A DNA stretch of 64,000 nucleotides from Clostridia bacterium. GTDB lineage: Bacteria; Bacillota; Clostridia; Christensenellales; CAAEEZ01. The stretch is from NCBI GenBank assembly GCA_900755035.1, contig CAAEEZ010000002.1:1-64000 (forward strand), written 5' to 3'. Position 1 is the first letter of the stretch, and every line of letters begins with the position of its first letter. A program made the translations under genes and the position numbers. Positions 17,319 through 27,225 of the stretch are shown in pieces. The notes under the pieces were generated by a model, which had not been told where the DNA came from, did no database searches, and saw nothing but the letters and a program-made list of their open reading frames with translations.

Positions 17319-18334
17319 TGATTGATTACAAATCTGCAGGAGTAGACGTTGAGGCAGGATACGAGGCTGTAAAACTAATGAAAGAATACGTAAAAACCAC
17401 CTACGACAAAAACGTACTTGGCGAACTTGGTAGTTTTGGAGGTTTTTATGCACTAGACGACAAAGAGGACGGCGACGTGCTAGTTGCCGGAACCGACGGC
17501 GTTGGTACTAAGTTAAAGTACGCATTTATCAGCGATAAACACGATACTATTGGTATTGACTGCGTGGCTATGTGTGTAAACGATATCGTTTGCCAAGGCG
17601 CAAAACCACTACTATTTTTAGACTACCTTGCGCAAAGCAAAATCGACCCGGTAAAAGTAGCAAGTATCGTAAAAGGTATTAGCGACGGTTGTAGGGAAAG
17701 CGGTTGTGCGCTAATCGGTGGAGAAACTGCAGAAATGCCAGGTTTTTATGCTGACGGCGAGTACGATATGGCTGGTTTTGCAGTAGGTATCGCTAAAAAG
17801 AATAAGATAATAAACGGTAGTAACATCGTTAAAGGCGACGTGCTAATAGGCTTAAAATCTAGCGGTATTCACTCTAACGGTTATTCGCTAGTAAGAAAGT
17901 TGTTTGGTGAAGATATTGCAAAACTAGACGTTTATAACGAGGAATTGGGCGCTAAACCTATCGACGTGTTATTAACGCCTACCAAATTGTACGTTAAAAC
18001 CATTCTTGATTTAATAGAGAAGTACGAAGTAAAAGGCATTGCACACATAACGGGTGGTGGCTTTATCGAGAATATTCCTAGAATTTTGCCAAAAGGACTT
18101 GCTGCAAAAGTGGATATAAATAGTTACGAAGTGCCTGCTGTGTTTAAGGTAATGCAAAAACTTGGAGATATACCAACCGAAAAGATTTACAATACCTTTA
18201 ATATGGGTATCGGTATGGTGCTTGCAGTTGACAAAAATATTGCAGACGACGTAGTTAAATACTTAAATAAAAACGAGGCTGACAGCGCCGTAATTATCGG
18301 TGAAGTAGTAGAAGGCGAGGGCGTGTTACTATGA
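17318..18334 (+). CDS. purM: AIR synthetase
   Basis: A 338-residue phosphoribosylformylglycinamidine cyclo-ligase. It begins with YKSAGVDVEAGYEAV, the family N-terminus, and shows GTDGVGTKLK, CVNDIVCQGAKPLLFLDY, GGETAEMPGFY and SSGIHSNGYSLVR, then THITGGG-like AHITGGGFIENIPR. It closes the imidazole ring of FGAM using ATP. The ATG overlaps the last base of the purF stop, and GGAG lies just upstream. Confidence 0.96.
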   Translation: MIDYKSAGVDVEAGYEAVKLMKEYVKTTYDKNVLGELGSFGGFYALDDKEDGDVLVAGTDGVGTKLKYAFISDKHDTIGIDCVAMCVNDIVCQGAKPLLFLDYLAQSKIDPVKVASIVKGISDGCRESGCALIGGETAEMPGFYADGEYDMAGFAVGIAKKNKIINGSNIVKGDVLIGLKSSGIHSNGYSLVRKLFGEDIAKLDVYNEELGAKPIDVLLTPTKLYVKTILDLIEKYEVKGIAHITGGGFIENIPRILPKGLAAKVDINSYEVPAVFKVMQKLGDIPTEKIYNTFNMGIGMVLAVDKNIADDVVKYLNKNEADSAVIIGEVVEGEGVLL

Positions 18335-18912
18335 AAAATATAGCCGTATTCGTATCCGGTGGCGGTACTGATATGCAATCGGTAATAGACGCAGTTAAGG
18401 ACGGAAAAATAAACGGCAAGGTTACGCTGGTAGTTAGCAATAAAAACGGCATATACGCCTTAGAAAGAGCAAAAAAAGAGAATATAGAAAGCAAAGTGTT
18501 TACCGTAAAAGAGTACGGCAGTATTGAAAAAAGGGACGAAGCGATACTAGAAAAACTACTAGAAAAAAATATCGACCTAGTGGTGCTAGCAGGGTATTTG
18601 TCAATAGTTAGTCCCGTGATAATAGATAAGTATAGAGATAGAATAATAAATATTCACCCTAGCCTTATACCAAAATATTGCGGAATGGGATTTTACGGGC
18701 TAAGAGTACACGAGGCGGTAATAAACGGCAAGGAAACCGAAAGCGGTTGCACCGTTCACTACGTAGACGAAGGGGCAGATACGGGCAAAATTATAAAGCA
18801 AGTAAAAGTGCCCGTACTAGAAAACGATACGCCTGAAACCTTGCAAGAAAGAGTATTGGAACAAGAACATATTTTGCTACCTGAAATAGTAGCTAAGCTT
18901 TGTAAAGAATAA
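18331..18912 (+). CDS. purN: GAR formyltransferase
   Basis: A 193-residue 10-formyl-THF-dependent glycinamide ribonucleotide transformylase. Visible motifs are VFVSGGGTDMQ near the N-terminus, NIHPSLIPKYCGMGFYG with the catalytic His, and SGCTVHYVDEGADTGKII with the catalytic Asp. It overlaps purM by four bases (ATGA). Its need for formyl-THF ties it to the formate made by the riboswitch-controlled pflB. Confidence 0.95.
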   Translation: MKNIAVFVSGGGTDMQSVIDAVKDGKINGKVTLVVSNKNGIYALERAKKENIESKVFTVKEYGSIEKRDEAILEKLLEKNIDLVVLAGYLSIVSPVIIDKYRDRIINIHPSLIPKYCGMGFYGLRVHEAVINGKETESGCTVHYVDEGADTGKIIKQVKVPVLENDTPETLQERVLEQEHILLPEIVAKLCKE

Positions 18913-18925
18913 ACGGAGGATAGAT

Positions 18926-20464
18926 ATGAAAAAAAGAGTGTTAATCAGCGTATCCGACAAGACGGGTATCGTAGAGTTAGCAAAAGAGTTGGTTGGTTTT
19001 GGGTATGAGATTATCTCTACCGGTGGAACGATGAAAGCGTTAAAAGACGCTGGACTTGACGTAATCGGCATTAGCGAAATTACGGGCTTTCCAGAGTGCT
19101 TGGACGGCAGAGTAAAAACTTTGCACCCTAACGTACATGCAGGTCTTCTTGCTATGAGAAGCAACGAAGAACATATGAAACAATTAGAAGAATTGAACAT
19201 AAATACTATCGATATGGTAGTAGTAAATCTATATCCGTTCAAAAAGACTATCGAAAATCCTGACGTTGATTTGCAAACTGCTATTGAAAATATAGATATA
19301 GGCGGACCTACTATGATAAGAGCCGCTGCTAAAAACTATCAAGACGTTGTGGTTATGGTAGACCCTGCCGACTACGACAAAGTACTTAGCGAATTAAGAG
19401 AAGGTGAAGTAAGCCTAGAAACTAAGTTCTACCTAATGTACAAAGTTTACCAACACACCGCAGTATACGATAGTATGATTTCTACCTATCTAAGAAAGAA
19501 AGTCGGCATCGAGTTCCCAGACCAAATTGCTTTCTGCTACGAGAAGTGCCAAGACCTTAGATACGGCGAAAATCCTAAACAAAACGCAGTATTTTACAAG
19601 GAAGTATTCCCTATGCAAGGTAGTTTGCCACTTGCTAAACAAATTCACGGCAAAGAACTTAGCTACAACAATATAAACGACGCTAACGGCGCTATCGCAC
19701 TACTTAAAGAGTTTACCGAGCCAACTATCGTTGCAAGCAAACACTCTAATCCTTGTGGCGTTGCAAGTGCTGAAACAATATCAGAGGCGTACAGAAAAGC
19801 ATACGAAGCAGACCCTGTATCAATCTTTGGTGGCATTATTGCAAGTAACCGTGAAATAGACAAGGCAACTGCCGAGCAAATTAGCCAAATATTTATAGAG
19901 ATAGTAGTTGCTCCTTCGTTTAGCGACGAGGCAATCGAAATACTAACGAAGAAGAAAAATATCCGTTTGCTAGTACTTAGCGACGTATCTGCAAAGATAA
20001 CGAGCGACGAATTCGATATGAAAAAGGTACTTGGTGGCTTGCTTGTTCAAGAGTACGATACTTGCCTAATCGACGACGATAAATGGCAAGTAGTTACCAA
20101 AAAAGCGCCTACCGACAAAGAGATAGAAGATATGTATTTTGCTATGGCTGTGGTTAAGCACGCAAAATCTAACGCTATCGCTATCGCAAAAGACAAAACC
20201 AGCCTTGCAATCGGCGTTGGTCAAACTAACAGAATTTGGTCGACCCAAGAGGCTATCGAACACTCTAACTTCTCAACGGAAGGTAGCGTACTAGCAAGTG
20301 ATGCGTTCTTCCCGTTTAACGACTGCGTAGAGGAGGCTCACAAGGCAGGTATTACCGCTATCGTTCAACCGGGCGGTTCGATAAGAGACCAAGAAAGCAT
20401 CGACCTATGCGATAAATACGGTATCGCTATGGTATTCACCGGAGATAGACACTTTAAGCATTAA
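18926..20464 (+). CDS. purH: AICAR transformylase / IMP cyclohydrolase
   Basis: A 512-residue bifunctional enzyme for the last two steps to IMP. The N-terminal cyclohydrolase domain has SVSDKTGIVELA, STGGTMKAL and GRVKTLHPNVHAGLL. The C-terminal AICAR formyltransferase domain has LRYGENPKQ, SKHSNPCGVA and FFPFNDCVEEA. It ends with the usual FTGDRHFKH. It consumes 10-formyl-THF, and its substrate AICAR (ZMP) is the precursor of the alarmone ZTP sensed upstream of pflB. GGAGG precedes the ATG. Confidence 0.97.
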   Translation: MKKRVLISVSDKTGIVELAKELVGFGYEIISTGGTMKALKDAGLDVIGISEITGFPECLDGRVKTLHPNVHAGLLAMRSNEEHMKQLEELNINTIDMVVVNLYPFKKTIENPDVDLQTAIENIDIGGPTMIRAAAKNYQDVVVMVDPADYDKVLSELREGEVSLETKFYLMYKVYQHTAVYDSMISTYLRKKVGIEFPDQIAFCYEKCQDLRYGENPKQNAVFYKEVFPMQGSLPLAKQIHGKELSYNNINDANGAIALLKEFTEPTIVASKHSNPCGVASAETISEAYRKAYEADPVSIFGGIIASNREIDKATAEQISQIFIEIVVAPSFSDEAIEILTKKKNIRLLVLSDVSAKITSDEFDMKKVLGGLLVQEYDTCLIDDDKWQVVTKKAPTDKEIEDMYFAMAVVKHAKSNAIAIAKDKTSLAIGVGQTNRIWSTQEAIEHSNFSTEGSVLASDAFFPFNDCVEEAHKAGITAIVQPGGSIRDQESIDLCDKYGIAMVFTGDRHFKH

Positions 20465-20468
20465 GATT

Positions 20469-21731
20469 ATGGAAGTATTAGTATTAGGTAGCGGTGGCAG
20501 AGAACACGCAATTTGCCACGCATTAAGTAAAAGTAAAAGAGTAGATAAAATACATTGCTTGCCAGGTAACGCAGGAATTAGCGAACTTGCCGTAACCGAG
20601 AATATATCTGTAATGGACAGCGAAAAGATTTTGGAGTACCTAGACAAAAACCCTAAAATCGAACTAACGGTGGTTGCTCCTGACGATCCACTAGCTATGG
20701 GTATGGTGGATATTTTGGAGGCTAACGGACACAGAGCGTTCGGCCCTAGAAAGAACGCCGCTATTATCGAGGCAAGCAAAAGTTTTAGCAAATGGCTAAT
20801 GAAAAAATATGGTATACCAACTGCCGATTACGCTGAATTTACAAGTTACGACGAGGCGGTAGAATACCTTGAAAATGCAAAATATCCACTTGTAGTTAAA
20901 GCAGACGGACTAGCGCTTGGTAAAGGCGTAATAATATGCAATACCAAAGAAGAAGGCTTAGAGGCTGCAAAAGAAATGATGGTGGACCAAAAATTTAGTT
21001 TGGCAGGCAGTAAAATTATCGTAGAGGAGTTTTTGACGGGTAAGGAAGTATCGGTACTTTGCTTTACCGACGGAAAAACTATCGTCCCTATGGTATCTAG
21101 CCAAGACCACAAGCGTACTTACGACAACGACGAAGGCTTAAATACGGGTGGTATGGGTACGTTTAGCCCTAGTAGAATATACACTAGCGAAATGGCTAAG
21201 TCCGTGCAAGAAACTATTATCGAGCCAACCATTAAAGCAATGGCAGAAGAAGGTAGAGAGTTTAAGGGCGTGTTATATTTTGGGCTTATGCTAACAGACG
21301 ACGGCGTAAAAGTTTTGGAGTATAACGCAAGATTCGGCGACCCTGAAACGCAAGTAGTTTTGCCAAAACTTAAAAACGATTTCGTGGACGTTATCGAGGC
21401 AACTATTGACGGCACTTTGGACAAAGTAGAGTTCAAGTGGGACGAAAGCCCTATGGTGTGCGTTATTATTGCTAGTGGTGGATACCCTGAAAACTACGAG
21501 AAAGGCAAGGAAATAACCATTGGCGACCTTGACGAAGGCGTGTACGTTTATCACGCAGGTACTAAATTTGAAAACGGTAAGTTAGTAACTAATGGTGGTA
21601 GAGTGCTTGGTGTAGTAGCAAGTGGCAAAACTATGAAAGATGCCCAAAAGAAAGCGTACGACAACGTGAAAAAAATAAGTTTTGATAAAATGCATTACAG
21701 AAAGGATATAGGTAATAAATATTATGATTAG
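20469..21731 (+). CDS. purD: GAR synthetase
   Basis: A 420-residue phosphoribosylamine-glycine ligase of the ATP-grasp superfamily. It begins with VLVLGSGGREHAI, the family hallmark, and carries VKADGLALGKGV in the ATP-grasp region and YNARFGDPETQVVLP near the metal site. It is placed between purH and purL; the last eight bases overlap the purL start, so translation is coupled. Confidence 0.96.
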   Translation: MEVLVLGSGGREHAICHALSKSKRVDKIHCLPGNAGISELAVTENISVMDSEKILEYLDKNPKIELTVVAPDDPLAMGMVDILEANGHRAFGPRKNAAIIEASKSFSKWLMKKYGIPTADYAEFTSYDEAVEYLENAKYPLVVKADGLALGKGVIICNTKEEGLEAAKEMMVDQKFSLAGSKIIVEEFLTGKEVSVLCFTDGKTIVPMVSSQDHKRTYDNDEGLNTGGMGTFSPSRIYTSEMAKSVQETIIEPTIKAMAEEGREFKGVLYFGLMLTDDGVKVLEYNARFGDPETQVVLPKLKNDFVDVIEATIDGTLDKVEFKWDESPMVCVIIASGGYPENYEKGKEITIGDLDEGVYVYHAGTKFENGKLVTNGGRVLGVVASGKTMKDAQKKAYDNVKKISFDKMHYRKDIGNKYYD

Positions 21732-24700
21732 AAGATTATTTGTAGAAAAGAAGGAAGGATTTAACGTAACTTGCAACAAGGTAAAAAACGATATTGCAAG
21801 CGTACTTGATATTCATCCCGAAGAAGTAAGGATTTTAATTCGTTACGACGTTGACGAGATAGAAAACGAAGTTTACGAGCAAGCAAAGACTTCTATTTTC
21901 AGCGAAGCACCGGTAGATAATATTTACGAAGGCGAGGTAGATCTTGGCGGTTATAGCCACTTCGTAGTAGAGTATTTGCCAGGTCAATACGACCAAAGGG
22001 CAGATAGCGCTATGCAATGCGTACAACTACTTTCTATGAAGAAAAGACCTATTATTAGATGCGCAACGGTGTACGCTTTTAAGGGTGTTACCGATAAGGA
22101 AGTTAAGGCTATTAAGAAATATCTTATCAACCCCGTTGAAGCAAGGGAAGGCAAGGACGAAATGCCTACTACTTTGCATGTTGAAACCAAACCACAAGAA
22201 AAAGTGCCCGTATTAGAGGACTTTATGCGCTATAACGACGAGGAACTTAAAGAGTATTACGACAGTATGGGCTTTGCAATGAGTTACGAGGACTTAAAGT
22301 TTGTAAAAGCCTACTTTAAGAAGGAATATAGATATCCAACCTTGACTGAATTGAAGGTTATAGATACCTATTGGAGCGACCATTGTAGGCACACTACCTT
22401 TGCAACGGAACTAACTAAGGTGGATATTCACAGCGATAATCCACACGTTGCTATCGCACTAAAAGAATATAACGATTTATTTGAAAAATATAACGGAAAA
22501 CGTGAAGATAAGTACAAGTGTTTAATGGATATTGCCACCATTACCGTAAAGGAACTTAAAGCAAGAGGTCTATTAAACAACTTGGATACTAGCGACGAAA
22601 TCAACGCTTGTTCGGTTGTTATCGACGTAGACAACGACGGCAAAAAGGAAGAGTGGCTACTAATGTTCAAAAACGAAACGCACAACCACCCAACCGAAAT
22701 AGAGCCGTTTGGTGGCGCTGCTACTTGTCTTGGTGGCGCTATTCGTGATCCGCTATCAGGTAGAACGTACGTTTACCAAGCAATGAGAGTAACGGGCGCT
22801 GCCGACCCAACCGAAAGCTACAAAAACACGATGAAAGGCAAGTTGCCACAAAGAGTTATTACCAAAACTGCCGCAAGCGGATATTCAAGCTACGGTAACC
22901 AAATAGGACTTGCAACAGGTCAAGTAAGCGAAATGTATCACCCAGGTTACAAAGCAAAAAGATTAGAAACGGGCTTTGTAATTGCGGCTGCTCCTAGAAA
23001 GAACGTAGTAAGAAAGAAACCACAAGCGGACGATATTATCTTGTTACTTGGTGGCGAAACGGGCAGAGACGGTTGTGGAGGCGCAACGGGTTCGTCTAAG
23101 GCGCATACCGAAAAATCGGTAGAAGTTTGTGGTGCTGAGGTTCAAAAAGGTAACGCTCTTACCGAAAGAAAACTACAAAGATTATTTAGGAAAAAGGAAG
23201 TAAGCGAACTGATTATTAAATGTAACGACTTTGGCGCAGGTGGCGTCAGCGTTGCTATTGGCGAACTTGCCGACAGCCTAGATATTTATCTAGACAACGT
23301 AACTAAAAAGTACGACGGACTAACGGGTACTGAACTTGCAATCAGCGAATCGCAAGAGAGAATGGCTGTTGTAATCGAGCCTAAAAACGTACAAAAGTTT
23401 ATAGCGTACGCAAAAGAGGAAAACTTAGTTGCTACGCCGGTAGCAAAGGTAACCGATAACGGCAGAATGAGAATGATATTCCACAACGACGTTATAGTTG
23501 ATTTGTCTAGGGAATTTTTGAATACTAACGGCGTAAAACAATATCAAGAGGTAGAAATTGAGGATAATCTAACTCAGTATAGAAATTTACCTAACGACAG
23601 CGTTAAAAAAGATATTAAGAAAAAACATTATAAAGACGCCGTATTAAAAGAACTTTCAAGGCTAAACGTATGCTCAACTAAGGGACTAAGCGAAATGTTC
23701 GACTCTACCATAGGCGCTGGCACGGTGCTAATGCCTTGGGGTGGAAAATATCAAATGACGCCTAATACCGCTATGGTAGGCAAAATTCCGGTGCTAAGCA
23801 AAAATACGCAAACGGTATCGGTTGCAAGTTATGCTTGTTATCCTGATTTAATGTGTAGTTCGCCGTTCGTTGGCTCTGTTTACAGCATAGTAGCGTCGGT
23901 AATGAAAGCCGTATCGGTAGGCGCAAAACCTTGCACTATTAGATTAACTTTGCAAGAGTTCTTCAAAAGATTAAATAAAGATGCAAAACGTTGGGGCGAG
24001 CCAACTAGCGCATTACTTGGCGCATTGCACGCTGAGCTTGGTCTTGGTATGGGTGCAATCGGTGGTAAAGACAGTATGAGCGGAACGTTTGAAAATATCG
24101 ACGTACCTCCTACGCTTATCTCTTTTGCCGTTGGTACTTCGAAAAACAAATATATCGTAAGTAATACCTTTAAGTATCACCCAAGCGCTAAAAACGTTTA
24201 CTACGTAGACCTTCCTGTTGATAATTACGGAGTTCCTGAATTTAGCAAAGTGCGTGAACTTATGGATGAAGTATATCATAAGATTAAAAAGGGCGAAATC
24301 GTTAGCGCAGGCGTAGTAGAAGAAGGTGGATCGATAATTAGCGTAATCAAGTCGTGCCTTGGAAACAAAGTGGGCTTTACGGGTGAGGTTACCGAGGAAG
24401 ATTTTGCTCCTAAATTCGGTAGTTTGATAGTAGTTGGTAGAAATGAAGAGGATTTGAAAGAATTAAATCCTCGTAAGATAGGCGAACTAACCAACCTACC
24501 TTATATTGAAATCAACGGCGAAAAGATTGATTTTGACGAACTATACGACAGTTACGAGAGCAAACTAAAAGGCGTATTCCCTATAACCGTAGAAGCAGAA
24601 GGCAAGGTAGAAAATATTTACTTTGCTACCGATAAGGACTTTGATAGCAACGGAATAGGTAGCCCAAGAGTACTATTACCTGTATTCCCTGGTACGAACT

Positions 24701-25458
24701 GCGAATACGATACCGCAAGAGCATTTGAAAGATATGGGGCAAAAACTAATATCCTAGTGGTTAAAAACCAAACGCCACAAGATATCGAGGAAAGCGTTGA
24801 CGCTATTGCAAAGGCTATTAAAGAAAGTCAAATTATAGCATTGCCTGGTGGATTTAGTGGTGGCGACGAGCCTGACGGAAGTGGTAAGTTTATTGCAACC
24901 ACCTTCAAAAACCCTAAGATTGCCGAGGCAGTACTAGAAATGCTATATCAAAGGGACGGACTTATGATAGGTATTTGTAACGGCTTCCAAGCGCTTATAA
25001 AACTAGGTCTTGTACCATACGGAACGATATTAGACCAAAAGGCAACTGCTCCTACCCTTACGTATAATACGATAAATAGGCATATCAGTTCAATGAGTAG
25101 AATTAGGGTAGCGTCGAATAATTCTCCTTGGCTAACGGGCGTAAAGGTTGGCGACGTATACAACGTTCCTATCTCGCACGGCGAAGGTAGATTCGTAGCA
25201 AGCGAGGAAGAATTAAGCAAAATGATTGCAAACGGTCAAATAATTACTCAGTACGTAGACGACTTCGATTCGGCAACGATGCAAGCGCCGTACAATCCAA
25301 ACGGCTCTACCTATGCAATAGAAGGTATTATCAGCCCGGACGGAAGAGTGCTTGGCAAGATGGGGCATACTGAAAGATGGAACGAAGGCTTGTACAAGAA
25401 TATTGACGGCGAGTACAATATGAGAATATTTGAAAGCGGTGTAAAATACTTTAAGTAG
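21724..25458 (+). CDS. purL: FGAM synthase, single-chain form
   Basis: A 1244-residue large-type phosphoribosylformylglycinamidine synthase with both functions in one chain. The synthetase half contains DTYWSDHCRHTTF, FKNETHNHPTEIEPFGGAAT and the second half-repeat IGGKDSMSGTF. The C-terminal glutaminase domain has FPGTNCEYD, the nucleophile Cys in GICNGFQALIKLG and the His/Glu region ISHGEGRF. This avoids the separate PurS/PurQ subunits used by Bacillus. It is the last gene of the operon. Confidence 0.97.
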   Translation: MIRRLFVEKKEGFNVTCNKVKNDIASVLDIHPEEVRILIRYDVDEIENEVYEQAKTSIFSEAPVDNIYEGEVDLGGYSHFVVEYLPGQYDQRADSAMQCVQLLSMKKRPIIRCATVYAFKGVTDKEVKAIKKYLINPVEAREGKDEMPTTLHVETKPQEKVPVLEDFMRYNDEELKEYYDSMGFAMSYEDLKFVKAYFKKEYRYPTLTELKVIDTYWSDHCRHTTFATELTKVDIHSDNPHVAIALKEYNDLFEKYNGKREDKYKCLMDIATITVKELKARGLLNNLDTSDEINACSVVIDVDNDGKKEEWLLMFKNETHNHPTEIEPFGGAATCLGGAIRDPLSGRTYVYQAMRVTGAADPTESYKNTMKGKLPQRVITKTAASGYSSYGNQIGLATGQVSEMYHPGYKAKRLETGFVIAAAPRKNVVRKKPQADDIILLLGGETGRDGCGGATGSSKAHTEKSVEVCGAEVQKGNALTERKLQRLFRKKEVSELIIKCNDFGAGGVSVAIGELADSLDIYLDNVTKKYDGLTGTELAISESQERMAVVIEPKNVQKFIAYAKEENLVATPVAKVTDNGRMRMIFHNDVIVDLSREFLNTNGVKQYQEVEIEDNLTQYRNLPNDSVKKDIKKKHYKDAVLKELSRLNVCSTKGLSEMFDSTIGAGTVLMPWGGKYQMTPNTAMVGKIPVLSKNTQTVSVASYACYPDLMCSSPFVGSVYSIVASVMKAVSVGAKPCTIRLTLQEFFKRLNKDAKRWGEPTSALLGALHAELGLGMGAIGGKDSMSGTFENIDVPPTLISFAVGTSKNKYIVSNTFKYHPSAKNVYYVDLPVDNYGVPEFSKVRELMDEVYHKIKKGEIVSAGVVEEGGSIISVIKSCLGNKVGFTGEVTEEDFAPKFGSLIVVGRNEEDLKELNPRKIGELTNLPYIEINGEKIDFDELYDSYESKLKGVFPITVEAEGKVENIYFATDKDFDSNGIGSPRVLLPVFPGTNCEYDTARAFERYGAKTNILVVKNQTPQDIEESVDAIAKAIKESQIIALPGGFSGGDEPDGSGKFIATTFKNPKIAEAVLEMLYQRDGLMIGICNGFQALIKLGLVPYGTILDQKATAPTLTYNTINRHISSMSRIRVASNNSPWLTGVKVGDVYNVPISHGEGRFVASEEELSKMIANGQIITQYVDDFDSATMQAPYNPNGSTYAIEGIISPDGRVLGKMGHTERWNEGLYKNIDGEYNMRIFESGVKYFK

Positions 25459-25531
25459 GTGATAAAGTTAATGGATTAGGTGGCTAGTAAAAGCTAATAC
25501 CTAGTTATATAGGAATACAAATTTAATAATT

Positions 25532-25559
25532 AAGCAAGGCTAAACTGTCTTGCTTTTTT
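25532..25559 (+). terminator. pur operon terminator
   Basis: AAGCAAG (25532-25538) / CTTGCTT (25549-25555) followed by a T-run, 74 bp after the purL stop. Confidence 0.88.
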
Positions 25560-25910
25560 ATTGCCTATAATTTAATAAATTACGTGTATTTATTTAGATT
25601 ATTACGGTTTTAATAAGATATCGTATACGCCGTATGTGCTACTTATTTTGCATAAAATTACAAAATATAATATATAAAGTATTAAAAATTCAATATAAAG
25701 TTGCTATTATGTAATTATATGGTGATATTTAATATGGATTTTGACTGATAAAATTTTACTAATTAGTTTATACAACTTGGTTGTTTTAATAATTTATATT
25801 TAATATAACGAGCACGCAAGGAATAAGTACGTAGTTGCTAGAATATAGTTTATAAAATTATAATGCTTACGATAGAGATTTGGAGAGTAGTCGTTTAATT
25901 TTTTGCAAAT
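25560..25910. other. AT-rich intergenic region, no gene seen
   Basis: About 350 bp between convergent transcription units. Many stops in all frames; no hairpin, promoter or RNA gene that I can support. Confidence 0.6.
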
Positions 25911-25937
25911 AAAAAAACCTACTTTTCAGTAGGTTTT
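25911..25937 (-). terminator. Glycosyltransferase terminator
   Basis: AAAACCTAC / GTAGGTTTT (25914-25922 with 25929-25937). Read on the minus strand, the hairpin is followed by a T-run. Confidence 0.88.
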
Positions 25938-25952
25938 AATTACGTTTTATTA

Positions 25953-27089
25953 TTATTTCGTATTTTCTCTTATTGCCGTAATGAACATATTTTCTAGTTG
26001 TTCTACCGAGTTTTCTACGGTAAATTGTTTGCCGTACTCGATATACTTTTTAGATAGTTCTCTCTTCTCTTCTTCATGCTCAATAAAGTAGTCTATCTTT
26101 TTAGCAAGGTCGTCGCTGTCGCCGTGCTCAAAAATACATTTTTCATCAAGGGCAAATTGTTGAGTGGCGCATTTAGGATTGTTGCTAATAATAGGTACTA
26201 AGCCACATCTAAATGCTTCTACACATGAAATAGCTTCAATTTCTATGTCGGAAGGGTGCACGTATAGGTCGCTAGTAGCAATTACTTTCATTAAATCTTC
26301 CTGAGAAAAGAAATTGATAAGTGGTTTAATAGGTAGTTTATTTCCCATTGCTACTATTTCGTCTTTTATAGGTCCTTTTCCTGCTATTATTAGCTGAATA
26401 TTGTCTCTATATTTGCTTTTTGCAATAGCGTCTATCAGCACGTCTTGGCGTTTTTCCTTTGATAGTCTGCCGACAGATAAAATGTCAAAATGTTTTTTTG
26501 TTGGGTCAGGCTCGACAACGTCATGCAATTTATTATCTACGCAACCATTAGAAATAACACAGGTGTTTGCCTTGTAATTATTTGTTTTTAGTTCGTTTGC
26601 AATCATGTTGCTAGGGCAGTGTATATAGTCAAGATGCTTATAAAAAGTAGTTCTAAATATCCTATAAACCATACGATTTGCCCATGGATATTTTACAAGC
26701 CCTAATTGCGTTGTAACGTTTTCGGCTTGAACGTGGAATGCTCCGGTTACAGGAATGCCCATTTTTTGAGCCATCATCATAGCCTTTTTTTCTAGTCTAA
26801 AAGGCATAATTACGTGCACTATATCAGCCCCCGTAATAGCCTCTCTTATCGTTTTTTTGGTGGCTCTACCAAAAAGCAGGCCTTGTTTATGTGCAAAATA
26901 CGTTGCTAGAGGTACGTATCTTTCATTTACGTTATATAGAATCTCCTTGCCAGCAGGATTGTTCCTAGTAACGCCTACGACCCTTACTTCGTGTCCCCTT
27001 TCTGCTAGGGTTTTGGCAAATTGCCTAGTGGATATCGTAGTGCCGTTATTCTCGTCACCGTACTGGTCAATAACCAGAGTTATTATCAT
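25953..27089 (-). CDS. GT4 family glycosyltransferase
   Basis: A 378-residue GT-B glycosyltransferase. The N-terminal acceptor domain starts IITLVIDQYGDENNG and contains ADIVHVIMPF. The donor domain has ISNGCVDN, LSVGRLSKEKRQDVLI and the late acidic EAISCVEAFRCG motif of family GT4. It has no signal peptide and is likely peripheral to the membrane. Its divergent arrangement with a PlsC acyltransferase, and resemblance to diacylglycerol glucosyltransferases, suggest glycolipid synthesis; this is inference. A shared dyad lies between the two promoters. Confidence 0.88.
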   Translation of the reverse strand: MIITLVIDQYGDENNGTTISTRQFAKTLAERGHEVRVVGVTRNNPAGKEILYNVNERYVPLATYFAHKQGLLFGRATKKTIREAITGADIVHVIMPFRLEKKAMMMAQKMGIPVTGAFHVQAENVTTQLGLVKYPWANRMVYRIFRTTFYKHLDYIHCPSNMIANELKTNNYKANTCVISNGCVDNKLHDVVEPDPTKKHFDILSVGRLSKEKRQDVLIDAIAKSKYRDNIQLIIAGKGPIKDEIVAMGNKLPIKPLINFFSQEDLMKVIATSDLYVHPSDIEIEAISCVEAFRCGLVPIISNNPKCATQQFALDEKCIFEHGDSDDLAKKIDYFIEHEEEKRELSKKYIEYGKQFTVENSVEQLENMFITAIRENTK

Positions 27090-27121
27090 AAAAACCTCAA
27101 AATTAAGTTTACTATTTTTCG

Positions 27122-27204
27122 ATTATATCATTACGCTGATTTTTTGTCAAACGATAGCACTTGTATCGTTTATATTTGACAGCGTATATTTTACTTGTTA
27201 TAAT
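27122..27204. promoter_or_regulatory. Divergent consensus promoters flanking a perfect dyad
   Basis: Minus strand: TTGACA (27145-27150), 17 bp, TATAAT (27122-27127) for the glycosyltransferase. Plus strand: TTGACA (27176-27181), 17 bp, TATAAT (27199-27204) for the acyltransferase. Between them is a perfect 8-bp inverted repeat AAACGATA (27149-27156) / TATCGTTT (27164-27171) with a 7-bp gap. It overlaps the left -35 element and ends four bases before the right one, an ideal operator for one regulator controlling both genes. Confidence 0.85.
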
Positions 27205-27225
27205 TCAATAATAGGAAAGTAGTTT

